Position numbers and translations under genes: made by a program. The notes below the pieces were generated by a model. That model made no database searches. It worked only from the letters and a program-made list of their open reading frames with translations, and had not been told where the DNA came from. 64,000 nt of DNA from Hydrogenophaga crassostreae. GTDB lineage: Bacteria; Pseudomonadota; Gammaproteobacteria; Burkholderiales; Burkholderiaceae_C. The stretch covers positions 3,523,501 through 3,587,500 of the forward strand of contig NZ_CP017476.1 in the NCBI RefSeq assembly GCF_001761385.1, read 5' to 3'. Shown piece by piece: positions 50,914 through 61,310 of this stretch; position 1 is the stretch's first letter, and each line of letters begins with the position of its first letter.

Positions 50914-52209
50914 ATGCTGGCTCTCACACTCTTTGGCGTCTTCTTCCTGATCGCGCTGGCAGGGGTTCCCCTGCTCTTCTCCATCCTCGTGACCACCGTG
51001 GGCATCATCTGGGCCCAGAACCTCGGTCACCCGATGGAGACCATTTTCCTGTCCTTCATTGCCGGCGTGGAGCCCTTCATCTTGCTGGCGGTGCCGCTGT
51101 TTGTCTTCGCCGGCGAATTGCTGGCTCAAGGCGGCGTGGGCAAACGCATCGTCGAATTCGCCCGTGTGCTGTTCGGCTGGTTGCCTGGCGGTCTCGGCGT
51201 GGTCACGGTGATCAGTTGCACCATGTTCGGCGGTGTCTCGGGTTCGGCCATTGCCGACACGGCCGCCATCGGTTCGCTGGTGATCCCCTCCATGATTGCG
51301 CGGGGGTATTCACGCGGCTTTGCGGCGGCCCTGCTGGCCGTGGCGGGCACGATCGCCCTGCTGATGCCGCTGTCGATTCCCTTCCTGATCTACGCCTTCA
51401 TCTCGGGCGTGTCCATGCGAACCCTTTCGATGGCCGGCCTGTTGCCCGCCATTGCCTCGGCCATTGCACTGATTGTGGTGTGCATGTGGCACGGCAAAAA
51501 ATCGGGTTGTGACACCGGTGAAGACCGCTCAACGCCGAAGGAAATCTGGACCGCCACCCGCGACGCCGGCCCCGCGCTGCTGATGCCCATCATCATCATC
51601 GGCGGCATCTGGACCGGTGTGTTCACCCCGAGCGAATCCGCTGCCATCGCGGTGTTCTACGGTCTGATCGTGTCGCTGTTCTATTACAAAGACCTGTCCT
51701 GGCGCCGCATCCCCCAGCTGCTGCTCAATGCGTTCATCACCAGTGCCACCGTCATGCTCGTGATCGGCGCCACCGGCGCCATGGCCTGGCTCATCACGGT
51801 GGAACAGGTGGCGGTGCAAATGGCCGCGTGGATTCAGGTGGTGGCCACCGAACCCTGGATGTTCCTGATGCTGTTCAACATCTGCCTGCTGCTGCTCGGC
51901 ATCTTCATCGAGCCGCTGCCTGCCATGCTGTTATCGGCACCGCTGTTCCTGCCCCTGGCCAAGCACTTTGAAATGGACATGGTGCACATCGGCGTGGTGA
52001 TGACCGCCAACCTCGCCATTGCGCTGTACACACCGCCGGTGGGGGGCACGCTGTTCGTGGCAGCCAAACTGGCCAAAGCCGGCATCGGGGAAATCACCCG
52101 GCACCTGTGGCCGCTGATGGCTGCGACCGTGTCCGTGGTTCTGCTGATCACCTACATCCCCGCGTTGTCCACCTGGTTGCCGCGTTTCATCCTGTCGCTG
52201 TCCAACTGA
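50914..52209 (+). CDS. TRAP transporter large permease (DctM)
   Basis: A 431-residue transporter with about twelve helices. DctM signatures are EPFILLAVPLFVFAGELLAQ, VISCTMFGGVSGSAIADTAA, FTPSESAAIAVFYGLIV and PPVGGTLFVAAKLA. It forms the sodium-driven channel of the TRAP system. Four bp separate it from dctQ. Confidence 0.93.
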   Translation: MLALTLFGVFFLIALAGVPLLFSILVTTVGIIWAQNLGHPMETIFLSFIAGVEPFILLAVPLFVFAGELLAQGGVGKRIVEFARVLFGWLPGGLGVVTVISCTMFGGVSGSAIADTAAIGSLVIPSMIARGYSRGFAAALLAVAGTIALLMPLSIPFLIYAFISGVSMRTLSMAGLLPAIASAIALIVVCMWHGKKSGCDTGEDRSTPKEIWTATRDAGPALLMPIIIIGGIWTGVFTPSESAAIAVFYGLIVSLFYYKDLSWRRIPQLLLNAFITSATVMLVIGATGAMAWLITVEQVAVQMAAWIQVVATEPWMFLMLFNICLLLLGIFIEPLPAMLLSAPLFLPLAKHFEMDMVHIGVVMTANLAIALYTPPVGGTLFVAAKLAKAGIGEITRHLWPLMAATVSVVLLITYIPALSTWLPRFILSLSN

Positions 52210-52245
52210 CCCGAGGGGGCACGCAGCCCTCCATTTTTGACATGA

Positions 52246-52545
52246 ATGCCCACAATGCAAGCCTTGGTTGTTGAATTCCGAATCTATGCACCCCACATCG
52301 ATGCCTTCGCGAAAGCGATTGTCGAGAACGCCCGCGCATCGCGTGAAGGCGAACCCGGCTGCAGGCAGTTTGATGTGTGCCGCGACCCGAGCGACCCCTC
52401 TGTGTTCTTTCTGTACGAGCTGTACGACGACGAAGCCGCGGTTCAAGCGCATCTGCAATCGCCGCATTTCCTGCAGATGAATGCCGCGACAGAGGATTGG
52501 GTCAGCGCCAAGACCGTGTGGCGCCGGGAACGGATCGCGCCATGA
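52246..52545 (+). CDS. ABM-domain (YgiN-like) protein
   Basis: A 99-residue dimeric alpha/beta-barrel protein of the antibiotic-biosynthesis-monooxygenase family: VVEFRIYAPHIDAFAKAIVE, GEPGCRQFDVCRDPSDPSVF, LYELYDDEAAVQAHLQSPHF. ATG 52255 is an alternative start. Such small proteins occur in carbohydrate operons (LsrG-like isomerases) as well as quinol oxidation; an isomerase role in sugar-acid breakdown is possible. Its stop overlaps the OtnK start by four bases. Confidence 0.82.
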   Translation: MPTMQALVVEFRIYAPHIDAFAKAIVENARASREGEPGCRQFDVCRDPSDPSVFFLYELYDDEAAVQAHLQSPHFLQMNAATEDWVSAKTVWRRERIAP

Positions 52546-53792
52546 TCCTGGGTTGCATCGCCGACGATTTCACCGGCGCCACCGACCTGGCCAGCAACCT
52601 GGTGCTGGCTGGCATGCGCGTGGTGCAAACCATAGGCATTCCGGCCAAAGCCGTGCCCGATGCCGACGCCGTGGTGATCGCGCTCAAATCGCGCACCGCG
52701 CCGGTGGGGGAAGCGGTAGAAGCCTCTCTTCAGGCCGCGCGCTGGCTGAAAGAGCACGGCGCGCAGCGCATCTACTTCAAGGTGTGTTCGACCTTCGACT
52801 CCACTCCGCAGGGCAACATCGGCCCGGTGGCCGAGGCGCTGGCCGATTTTCTCGAGGCCCCTTTTGTACCGGTCACCCCGGCTTTCCCGGCCAATGGCCG
52901 CACCGTGTTTCAGGGCCACCTGTTTGTCGGCCAGCAATTGCTGAGCGACAGCTCCATGCGCCACCACCCCCTGACGCCCATGACCGAATCGAATCTGGTC
53001 ACGGTGTTGCAAGACCAGCTTCAAAACCGCCAGGCGGGGCTGATCGCCCACCACGACGTCAGCCGGGGCCCGGCAGCGCTCCAGCAGCGTGCAGCCCATC
53101 TGGTAACCCAAGGGCAGACCATGGGCATCGTGGACACGGTAGACCAGGCTTCGCTGGCGGTACTCGCGTCGACCATCGCCGCCCAGAACTGGCCCCTCAT
53201 GGTGGCCGGATCGGGCCTTGCCCTGTCATTGCCTGCCGCACTGGGCTGCGAAGTCCATGCCCATGCGCAGAGCCTGCCCGAAGTGCATGGCGCTGCCGCC
53301 ATCGTGTCGGGCAGTTGCTCGGCGATGACCAACGCCCAGGTGGCCGCGTTCATCGCTGCGGGCGGCGAGGCTTTTCCGATCGATGCCTTGCGCCTGGGCG
53401 ATGGGCATTCACTGGTTGAGGAAGCCCTGACCTGGGCCGCCCCGCGCCTCGGCCACCAACCGGTCCTGGTTTACGCCACCGCCTCTCCCGAGACGGTTCG
53501 AACCGTTCAACAGGCCATGGGTGAAATGGCTGCGGGCGAACGGGTGGAGCAGGCTCTCAGCCAGATCGCGGTCGGGCTGGTCGGGCTGGGTGTGCGCCGC
53601 CTGGTTGTCGCGGGTGGTGAAACGTCTGGCGCCTGCGTCAAGGCGCTGGGAACAGAGACGCTGCGCATCGGCCCACAAATCGACCCCGGCGTGCCGTGGT
53701 GCCATGCCGAACCTGCTGGCCTGAAAATCGCGCTCAAATCGGGCAACTTCGGCTCCACCGATTTTTTCCACAAGGCATTCGACATCCCATGA
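52542..53792 (+). CDS. otnK: Four-carbon acid sugar kinase, 3-oxo-tetronate kinase type
   Basis: A 416-residue kinase of the DUF1537 family. The N-terminal sugar-binding domain begins ILGCIADDFTGATDLASNL and has FKVCSTFDSTPQGNIGPVAE. The C-terminal nucleotide domain includes AAIVSGSCSAMTNAQVAAFI, LVVAGGETSGACVKALG and GNFGSTDFF. It phosphorylates 3-oxo-tetronate (from L-threonate or D-erythronate) in characterised OtnK proteins. It is followed with a four-base overlap by an OtnC-type aldolase, the diagnostic pair of the tetronate pathway. Confidence 0.9.
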   Translation: MILGCIADDFTGATDLASNLVLAGMRVVQTIGIPAKAVPDADAVVIALKSRTAPVGEAVEASLQAARWLKEHGAQRIYFKVCSTFDSTPQGNIGPVAEALADFLEAPFVPVTPAFPANGRTVFQGHLFVGQQLLSDSSMRHHPLTPMTESNLVTVLQDQLQNRQAGLIAHHDVSRGPAALQQRAAHLVTQGQTMGIVDTVDQASLAVLASTIAAQNWPLMVAGSGLALSLPAALGCEVHAHAQSLPEVHGAAAIVSGSCSAMTNAQVAAFIAAGGEAFPIDALRLGDGHSLVEEALTWAAPRLGHQPVLVYATASPETVRTVQQAMGEMAAGERVEQALSQIAVGLVGLGVRRLVVAGGETSGACVKALGTETLRIGPQIDPGVPWCHAEPAGLKIALKSGNFGSTDFFHKAFDIP

Positions 53793-54457
53793 GCGACGAA
53801 ACGCGGCTGCGAGAAGCCATTTGCGAAACCGGGCGCAGCCTGCACGCGCGGGGTTATGTGCATTCCAGCGCGGGCAACATCAGCGCCCGCCTGGACGATG
53901 GTTTTCTCATCACACCCACCGACGCCTGCCTGGGCCAGCTCGACCCAGCCGGGCTGGCCCACGTCGGCGCCCATGGCCAGCAATCCAGCGGACTGCCGGC
54001 AAGCAAAACGCTGCAACTGCACCGTGCCATTTACGAATCCAACGAGGCGGCACGCTGTGTGCTGCACACACACAGCACCCATCTGGTGGCACTGACGCTG
54101 CGCGGTGTCTGGCATCCCGACTGCGTGCTGCCCCCGCTCACGCCCTACATGGTGATGAAGGTTGGCGAGATCCCGTTGATCCCCTACCACCTGCCGGGCG
54201 CACCCGCCGTGGCCAGACTCATCCAGCAGAAGATGCAGACCCAGACCGGCATTCGCGGTGTGTTGATCGAACGCCTCGGGCCCATGGTGTGGAGCGCCAC
54301 GCCTCAGGGCGCCAGCAACGTGCTGGAAGAGTTCGAAGAAACCGCGCGCCTGTGGCTCATGAGCGCAGGCAGCACTGCCCCACTGACGACCGAACAAGTC
54401 AGGGCGCTCTGCGACCGCTTTGGAGTGGAGTGGAACCGCATGAGCGCCAAAGACTGA
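53789..54457 (+). CDS. otnC: Class II aldolase, 3-oxo-tetronate 4-phosphate decarboxylase type
   Basis: A 222-residue class II aldolase/adducin-family enzyme. The substrate loop is GYVHSSAGNISARLDDGFLI; the metal site uses His residues in RCVLHTHSTHLVAL and IPYHLPG, with the conserved Glu before them (YESNEAARC). In the OtnK-OtnC route it decarboxylates 3-oxo-tetronate 4-phosphate to dihydroxyacetone phosphate. It ends the operon, converging with the glycerate-kinase gene. Confidence 0.9.
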   Translation: MSDETRLREAICETGRSLHARGYVHSSAGNISARLDDGFLITPTDACLGQLDPAGLAHVGAHGQQSSGLPASKTLQLHRAIYESNEAARCVLHTHSTHLVALTLRGVWHPDCVLPPLTPYMVMKVGEIPLIPYHLPGAPAVARLIQQKMQTQTGIRGVLIERLGPMVWSATPQGASNVLEEFEETARLWLMSAGSTAPLTTEQVRALCDRFGVEWNRMSAKD

Positions 54458-54518
54458 GAGCCCTTCCAGTCAAACCAGCTTTCAAGTTGGCGCGTTCCCT
54501 CGCCGCAAACCAGATCAC

Positions 54519-55850
<1,332 letters not shown>

Positions 55851-55973
55851 GGTGACGAACCTGAAATGGGCGGCTTGTAGCGAGATCGATCGCCACGCCA
55901 GCAGAGGTGCTCGGCGGCTGTGGCGTTCGAAACCGAAATAACTACACACCACAGAGCTGATCATGTCAAATTT

Positions 55974-55994
55974 TTTTGCTCAAAACGAGCAAAA
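55974..55994. promoter_or_regulatory. Inverted repeat before the amidohydrolase
   Basis: TTTTGCTC-AAAAC-GAGCAAAA is a perfect 8+8 bp dyad 7 bp upstream of ATG 56002. It could be an operator or a leader hairpin. If translation began at ATG 55963 it would lie inside the gene, which makes that start less likely. Confidence 0.5.
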
Positions 55995-56001
55995 TCGCTA
56001 C

Positions 56002-57459
56002 ATGCCCAACACCCTGCTCATCGACAACGCCGACTGCATCGCCACCTTCAACCACCGCGACCCGGCCTCAGGCCAGGCGTTGAAAGGCGCCAGCCTGTTT
56101 GTCAAGGACCGGCGCATCGCCTGGCTGGGGCCTGCCGCCGAGCTGCCACCGGCCCTGCGGGAAGAGGCGCATGAAGTGATTGACGCACGCGGCCACCTCG
56201 TGACGCCCGGCCTGGTGAATACCCACCACCACATGTACCAGTCCCTCACGCGGGCCATCCCTGGCGTGCAGGATGCCGAGCTGTTTTCATGGCTGCGTGG
56301 CCTCTACCCGATCTGGGCGGGGCTCACGCCAGAGATGGTGCAGGTGTCGACCCAGGTGGCTATGGCCGAGCTGCTCCTGAGCGGCTGCACCACCAGCAGC
56401 GACCACCTCTACATCTACCCCAACGGCGTGCGCCTTGAAGACAGCATCGAGGCCGCGCAAACCATCGGCATGCGCTTCATGGCGACCCGAGGCAGCATGA
56501 GCGTGGGCCAGAGCTCAGGTGGATTGCCGCCCGACAGTGTGGTGGAAAAAGAAGACGCGGTTCTGAGAGACAGCCAGCGCCTGATTGAAACCTGGCACGA
56601 CGCCACTCATGGCAGCATGCTGAATGTGGCGCTGGCGCCCTGCTCCCCGTTTTCGGTCAGCCCCGATCTGATGAAGCAGAGTGCGGCACTGGCGCGCAGC
56701 TTCAAAGGCCAGGGAGTGAGGTTGCACACCCACCTCGCTGAAAACGACCACGACATCGCCTACAGCCGGGAAAAGTTCAACCAGACCCCCGCGCAGTACG
56801 CGCAGGAACTGGGCTGGCTGGGCGACGACGTGTGGCATGCCCACTGCGTCAAGCTCGACGACGAAGGCATCAGCCTCTTTGCCGCCAGCCGCACCGGCGT
56901 GGCCCACTGCCCTTGCAGCAACATGCGCCTGGCCTCGGGCATTGCGCCGGTTCGCCGCATGTTGAATGCGGGCGTGCCCGTGGGTTTGGGCGTGGACGGC
57001 AGCGCCAGCAACGATGCGGCACACATGGTCAACGAAGCACGCCAGGCCCTGTTGCTGGCCCGCGTGGGGCGGGCTCTTCAGGCGCCAGAAACACGTGATG
57101 GCAAAACCTTCTTTGGCTGCGACCTGGGCCCCGCCGAGATGACAGCCCGAGACACGCTGCACATGGCCACACGCGGCGGTGCACAGGTATTGGGGCGGCA
57201 GGATATTGGCCACCTTGCCCCGGGCATGTGCGCCGACTTCGCCTTGTTCGATTTGCGTACGCTGGGCTTTGCAGGCGGCGCGGTGCACGACCCCGTGGCC
57301 AGCCTGCTGTTTTGCGCCAGCCCGTCAGCCGCGTACACCGTGGTGAACGGTCGCGTTGTGGTGCGTGGCGGCCAGCTCACCACGGTCGATCTGGGGCCCC
57401 TGCTGGAGCGCCACAACGCCTTGGCCGTAGCGCTGGCCAGCGCCGCTCACGCCGCCTGA
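56002..57459 (+). CDS. 8-oxoguanine deaminase-type amidohydrolase
   Basis: A 485-residue metal-dependent amidohydrolase. Metal ligands are visible in LVNTHHHMYQSLTRA, RLHTHLAENDHD, VWHAHCVKLDDEG and GLGVDGSASND (His, His, His, Asp). The N-terminal beta segment begins TLLIDNADCIATFN. The sequence follows the 8-oxoguanine deaminase branch of the cytosine-deaminase-like enzymes, related to atrazine chlorohydrolase and guanine deaminase. An earlier ATG at 55963 would add 13 residues. It diverges from the glycerate kinase; the link to sugar acids is unclear. Confidence 0.87.
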   Translation: MPNTLLIDNADCIATFNHRDPASGQALKGASLFVKDRRIAWLGPAAELPPALREEAHEVIDARGHLVTPGLVNTHHHMYQSLTRAIPGVQDAELFSWLRGLYPIWAGLTPEMVQVSTQVAMAELLLSGCTTSSDHLYIYPNGVRLEDSIEAAQTIGMRFMATRGSMSVGQSSGGLPPDSVVEKEDAVLRDSQRLIETWHDATHGSMLNVALAPCSPFSVSPDLMKQSAALARSFKGQGVRLHTHLAENDHDIAYSREKFNQTPAQYAQELGWLGDDVWHAHCVKLDDEGISLFAASRTGVAHCPCSNMRLASGIAPVRRMLNAGVPVGLGVDGSASNDAAHMVNEARQALLLARVGRALQAPETRDGKTFFGCDLGPAEMTARDTLHMATRGGAQVLGRQDIGHLAPGMCADFALFDLRTLGFAGGAVHDPVASLLFCASPSAAYTVVNGRVVVRGGQLTTVDLGPLLERHNALAVALASAAHAA

Positions 57460-57474
57460 AGCATCCCCAAAGCG

Positions 57475-58227
57475 TCAGGACTTGCCAGCGGTAAAACCGC
57501 CATCCACCAAGAGGTTGGAACCGGTTACGAAACTCGATTCATCGCAGAGCAAAAACAAAGCCGCGTTGGCCACCTCTTCCGATCGCCCGAGCCGTCCGAT
57601 GGGGTGCATCTGAATCAAGGCCTGACGGGTTGCATCGTCGAGCAGCGAGAGCAATGGCGTGTCGATGTAACCCGGCGCGACTGCGTTGACGCGAACACCC
57701 TTGCTGGCCGACTCCAGGGCCAACGTGCGTGTGAGGTTGACCACGCCACCCTTGGCCGCCGAATAGGCCGCCGTCATGCTTTGACCGAACACGCCCAGGA
57801 TAGACGCGCAGTTCACCAGGCTGCCGCTGCCCTGGCTGTACATCTGGTGCAGCGAAGCCCGCGCCACGCGAAACACACCCATCAGGTTGATATCGACAAT
57901 ATGCAGAAACTCTTCGTCCGGATAGGTGTCGGCGGGGCTCAGGCCGCCAATGCCCGCGTTGTTGAACACACCATCGAGGGAACCCAGTTCCTTGACCGTG
58001 GTGGCGATCATCTGATCGACCTGTTTCGTCGAAGTCACATCCACCGCCACAAACAGGCAACGCCCCGGGTACCTGGCATCCAGTTCGGTCGCGCGCGCCG
58101 CCCCCTGCGATCCAGCCAGATCGGCCAAGGCCACGTTGGCGCCTTCTTCCAGGCAACGCTCTGCCGTGGCCAACCCAATGCCGCTGGCACCGCCGGTGAT
58201 GAGCACATTTTTGTCTTTCAGTCGCAT
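57475..58227 (-). CDS. SDR-family oxidoreductase
   Basis: A 250-residue classical SDR. Cofactor motif: VLITGGASGIGLATAERCLE. Asp in VALADLAGS favours NAD. NNAGIGG is followed by Ser of NCASILGVFG and the catalytic YSAAKGG. The C-terminus GSNLLVDGGFTAGKS is standard. The substrate is unknown. It converges with the amidohydrolase, 15 bp apart. Confidence 0.9.
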   Translation of the reverse strand: MRLKDKNVLITGGASGIGLATAERCLEEGANVALADLAGSQGAARATELDARYPGRCLFVAVDVTSTKQVDQMIATTVKELGSLDGVFNNAGIGGLSPADTYPDEEFLHIVDINLMGVFRVARASLHQMYSQGSGSLVNCASILGVFGQSMTAAYSAAKGGVVNLTRTLALESASKGVRVNAVAPGYIDTPLLSLLDDATRQALIQMHPIGRLGRSEEVANAALFLLCDESSFVTGSNLLVDGGFTAGKS

Positions 58228-58237
58228 GACAACTCCA

Positions 58238-58255
58238 TGTATATTGAAAAATACA
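58238..58255. promoter_or_regulatory. Dyad upstream of the SDR gene
   Basis: TGTAT-ATTGAAAA-ATACA is a 5+5 bp inverted repeat 11 bp before the SDR start codon, in an AT-rich patch that probably includes its promoter. The binding protein is unknown. Confidence 0.35.
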
Positions 58256-58708
58256 ACCGCATGAGCGCACCCATGGGGACCCGACTTCGACTTGCTTCAG
58301 CGCACCCAAAGTCCCTGTTTTTCATGATCAACCCATTTGTTGCGCTGAGGGCTGATGCATGTCAATGCATGCCGCTGGCCTGGCGAGAAAACGGGCTTCA
58401 GGCATCGCACACCGGAGAAGGCGTCGCAGCCCCGGATCTGGTCCTTTTGAAGGCGCATTTGTAACAACACCCCGACGTTGGCGTGTGGTGCAGGTGAGCA
58501 CCACCCAGGGTGGCCGAACCAGAAAACGTTGGGCGGATTGGCATGGGCGGGCGACTAAAGGCCGAATTACCGTGAAATTACCCACAAATAGAAGGCCTTA
58601 AGTTGCACTCAGGTTTGCAAGAATGAAGCCGATAAAAGAGAAGCCTAGCCAAACTACCGTTCCGCTCTGTTACACCGACTGCGCCCCAACCGCCTGCTGA
58701 AGAAGTCC
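58256..58708. other. Intergenic stretch without a gene
   Basis: Upstream region of the TonB receptor operon. A TGCAT-GTCA-ATGCA dyad lies near 58351-58364. No cobalamin-riboswitch B12 box, Fur box or coding sequence was recognised. Confidence 0.4.
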
Positions 58709-60760
58709 ATGACCAACTCCTGCCGAACCCCTTTCGCCCTCCAGCCCACAGGAGCCGGCTGGTCGAGTTCGCTGAATCTCAAGCGCGTGCCCCTGGCTGT
58801 CATGGTCTCACTGGCGCTGGCTGGCAACGTCTGGGCCGCTTCCCAGCAAGACCCCACCTGGTTGTCGCTGGAAGAGCTGATGACGATTGAGGTCAGCTCG
58901 GCGGCCAAGCGGCCCCAGCGACTGGCCGATGCATCCACCGCCATCTACGCCATCGGCCGTGAAGAAATCCGCCGCTCGGGCGCCACCAGCCTGCCGGAGT
59001 TGTTGCGGACCGTGCCGGGCGTGCAGGTCTCGCGCATCGACGCAAGCCGCTATGCCGTGAGCATTCGGGGCTTCAGCAACCGGTACAGCGGCAAGCTGCT
59101 GGTGTTGCAAGATGGCCGCAGCCTCTACAACCCGCTGTTCAGCGGTACCTACTGGGAAGCACAAGACGTTTTGCTGGAAGACGTTGAGCGCATTGAAGTC
59201 ATCCGGGGCTCGGGCGGCACGCTGTGGGGCGCGAACGCGGTCAACGGCGTGATCAACATCATCACGCGCCATGCCAAAGACACCCAGGGCACCTACCTGG
59301 AGACCAAAGCCGGCAGCCTCGAAAAGGGTGTGGCGATACGGCACGGCGGCAACCTGGGCGAAGACGGCCAATTCCGCGCCTACGCCAAGCTCGACAGCCA
59401 CGAACCGACGGAATACGCCAACGGCGCTACCGCACACGATGAATGGGCGCAAAAACGGGCTGGATTCCAGGCCGAGTTCGCGCCTTCCGGCCAGGACACC
59501 ATCACGGTGCAAGGCGATGTCTACGACAGCCAGGCCGATCAACGCGTCCTGAAGGTGTCCGAGCAAACACTGGAAGCCGCCATGGTGCCCGACACCGCCA
59601 AACTCCTGGGCGGCAACCTGTTGCTGCGCTGGAAACGCGAGAAAGGCAACGAAGAAAGCTGGCAGCTGCAAGCCTATGTGGACCATGCCACCCTCAGCGA
59701 CACGATCGACAAACAACAGATCAACACGCTCGACCTGGAGTGGCAACAGCGCCTGAAACTCACCGCTGAACAAGACCTCACCTGGGGCATGGGTGTACGA
59801 AGAATTGACGAATCACTCAAGGGAGGTTTTACGATTTCCTTGAGCCCCGAGCAGAACACCAGCATGCTTTACAGCGGCTTTGTTCAGGACGAAATCAAAC
59901 TCAAAAGTGACGTGCTCCTGACCCTGGGCACCAAGCTGGAGCACAACGACAACACCGGTATCGAGGTGCAACCCAGTATCCGCCTGCAATGGCGGGCCAC
60001 GCCAACCGACAACGTCTGGGCCGCCGTTTCGCGCGCCGTGCAAACCCCCACGGTGGCCACCACCTCAGCGCACGCCAACGTGGGGACACAACAAACCCCC
60101 ATGGGTCCGCTGCTGATCAATGTGCGGGGCAACCCGGGTATCGAATCAGAAACGATGCTGTCCAGAGAGATTGGCTACCGCGGGCAATTTGGCCCCAACG
60201 TCAACCTCGATGCCACCGCGTTTTACAACACCTACGACAACATTGTTTCGCGTGAGTTCGGCCGGCCCGAGTTCGGACAATACGCCGTGCTCCCCAGCAA
60301 CTTCTCCAACCTGATGTATGGCAAGACCTATGGAGCCGAGTTCGCCGGCAACTGGCAGGTCACACCGACCTGGCGGCTGCATGGCAGTTACAGCTGGCTC
60401 AAGATGGATTTGCGCGCCCGTCCGGGCAGCAGCGGTATTGTCGGCTTTGGCTCCGAGGGCGCTTCACCTCAGAACATGGTGCAACTGCATTCGCTGCACA
60501 ACTTGGCCTACAACCTGGAACTGGACGCCAACCTGTATTTCACCGACAGCCTTTACTACAAGGACAACACCCCCCTGACCCGTATCGAAAGCAGCACCAA
60601 GCTGGATTTGCGACTGGGCTGGCGCCCCACGCCTGACCTGGAGCTCAGCTTGACGGGTCGCAACCTGTTAAAACAAAGCAATCAGGAATACGAAGCACAA
60701 GACATCCTCGCCACCCAGATTCCACGGAGTGTGCTGGCCCAGATTCGCTGGAAGTACTGA
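58709..60760 (+). CDS. TonB-dependent outer-membrane receptor
   Basis: A 683-residue receptor. A signal region ends near LALAGNVWA, followed by LSLEELMTIEVSSAAKRPQR, a TonB-box/plug start. The plug domain has LPELLRTVPGVQVSRIDASR, ISIRGFSNRYSGKLLVLQDG and RIEVIRGSGGTLWGANAVNG. The beta barrel ends in an aromatic-rich strand (LAQIRWKY). The ligand is unknown. It is co-directional with YfiR and kinase genes one base downstream, so it may act as a signal-linked receptor rather than only a nutrient porter. Confidence 0.92.
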   Translation: MTNSCRTPFALQPTGAGWSSSLNLKRVPLAVMVSLALAGNVWAASQQDPTWLSLEELMTIEVSSAAKRPQRLADASTAIYAIGREEIRRSGATSLPELLRTVPGVQVSRIDASRYAVSIRGFSNRYSGKLLVLQDGRSLYNPLFSGTYWEAQDVLLEDVERIEVIRGSGGTLWGANAVNGVINIITRHAKDTQGTYLETKAGSLEKGVAIRHGGNLGEDGQFRAYAKLDSHEPTEYANGATAHDEWAQKRAGFQAEFAPSGQDTITVQGDVYDSQADQRVLKVSEQTLEAAMVPDTAKLLGGNLLLRWKREKGNEESWQLQAYVDHATLSDTIDKQQINTLDLEWQQRLKLTAEQDLTWGMGVRRIDESLKGGFTISLSPEQNTSMLYSGFVQDEIKLKSDVLLTLGTKLEHNDNTGIEVQPSIRLQWRATPTDNVWAAVSRAVQTPTVATTSAHANVGTQQTPMGPLLINVRGNPGIESETMLSREIGYRGQFGPNVNLDATAFYNTYDNIVSREFGRPEFGQYAVLPSNFSNLMYGKTYGAEFAGNWQVTPTWRLHGSYSWLKMDLRARPGSSGIVGFGSEGASPQNMVQLHSLHNLAYNLELDANLYFTDSLYYKDNTPLTRIESSTKLDLRLGWRPTPDLELSLTGRNLLKQSNQEYEAQDILATQIPRSVLAQIRWKY

Positions 60761-60761
60761 C

Positions 60762-61310
60762 ATGTTCCGTTCTCGCGTGTGGCATCGGCTCGCAACAGGG
60801 CTGCTTGCCCTGTCCTGCTGGGCTGTTGGCACAGAGCGTGCAATGGCCCAGCAAGCCGATGAACAATCGGTCAAGGCCGGATTCATCTACAACTTCATCA
60901 GGTTCACCCAGTGGGTGGGCGTGCCCGACAGCGAAAACAAGCGCCTGTTGATCTGCGCCACCTCCGACAAACCCTTGAGTGGCCAGCTCGGCAGACTGAG
61001 CGGTCGCACGGTGGGTTCGCGTGCGATCGAAGTGCGAAACAACGTTGGCACCGGCGACTGGTCAGGCTGCGACGTGCTGTTCGTGGCGCAAAGCGAGGCT
61101 GACCGCCTGGACAGCTACTTGCGAAGCCTGGGCAATGCACCGGTCTTGACCGTTGGCGATTTTGCGGGGTTCACCAAGGCAGGCGGCATGATCGGCCTTC
61201 GCATGCAAGACAACCGGGTGAAATTTGATGTCAACCTGACCAGCGCCCAACGCGCGAACCTGCAACTCAACAGCCAGATGCTCAAGTTGGCGGGTGAGGT
61301 GCTGAAATGA
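60762..61310 (+). CDS. YfiR-family periplasmic protein (DUF4154)
   Basis: A 182-residue exported protein with a signal ending near ERAMA and the DUF4154/YfiR core: VKAGFIYNFIRFTQWV, KRLLICATSDKPLSGQLG, CDVLFVAQSEADRL, PVLTVGDFAGFTKAGGMIGL and VKFDVNLTSAQRANL. In Pseudomonas YfiR restrains a diguanylate cyclase; here it lies one base after a TonB receptor and overlaps a histidine kinase by four bases, so it may tune that kinase from the periplasm. Confidence 0.9.
   Translation: MFRSRVWHRLATGLLALSCWAVGTERAMAQQADEQSVKAGFIYNFIRFTQWVGVPDSENKRLLICATSDKPLSGQLGRLSGRTVGSRAIEVRNNVGTGDWSGCDVLFVAQSEADRLDSYLRSLGNAPVLTVGDFAGFTKAGGMIGLRMQDNRVKFDVNLTSAQRANLQLNSQMLKLAGEVLK

Noticed and set aside
58228..58708. 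Cobalamin riboswitch before the TonB receptor
   Set aside because: No B12-box sequence or matching stem pattern could be found by eye; likewise none before the dehalogenase.
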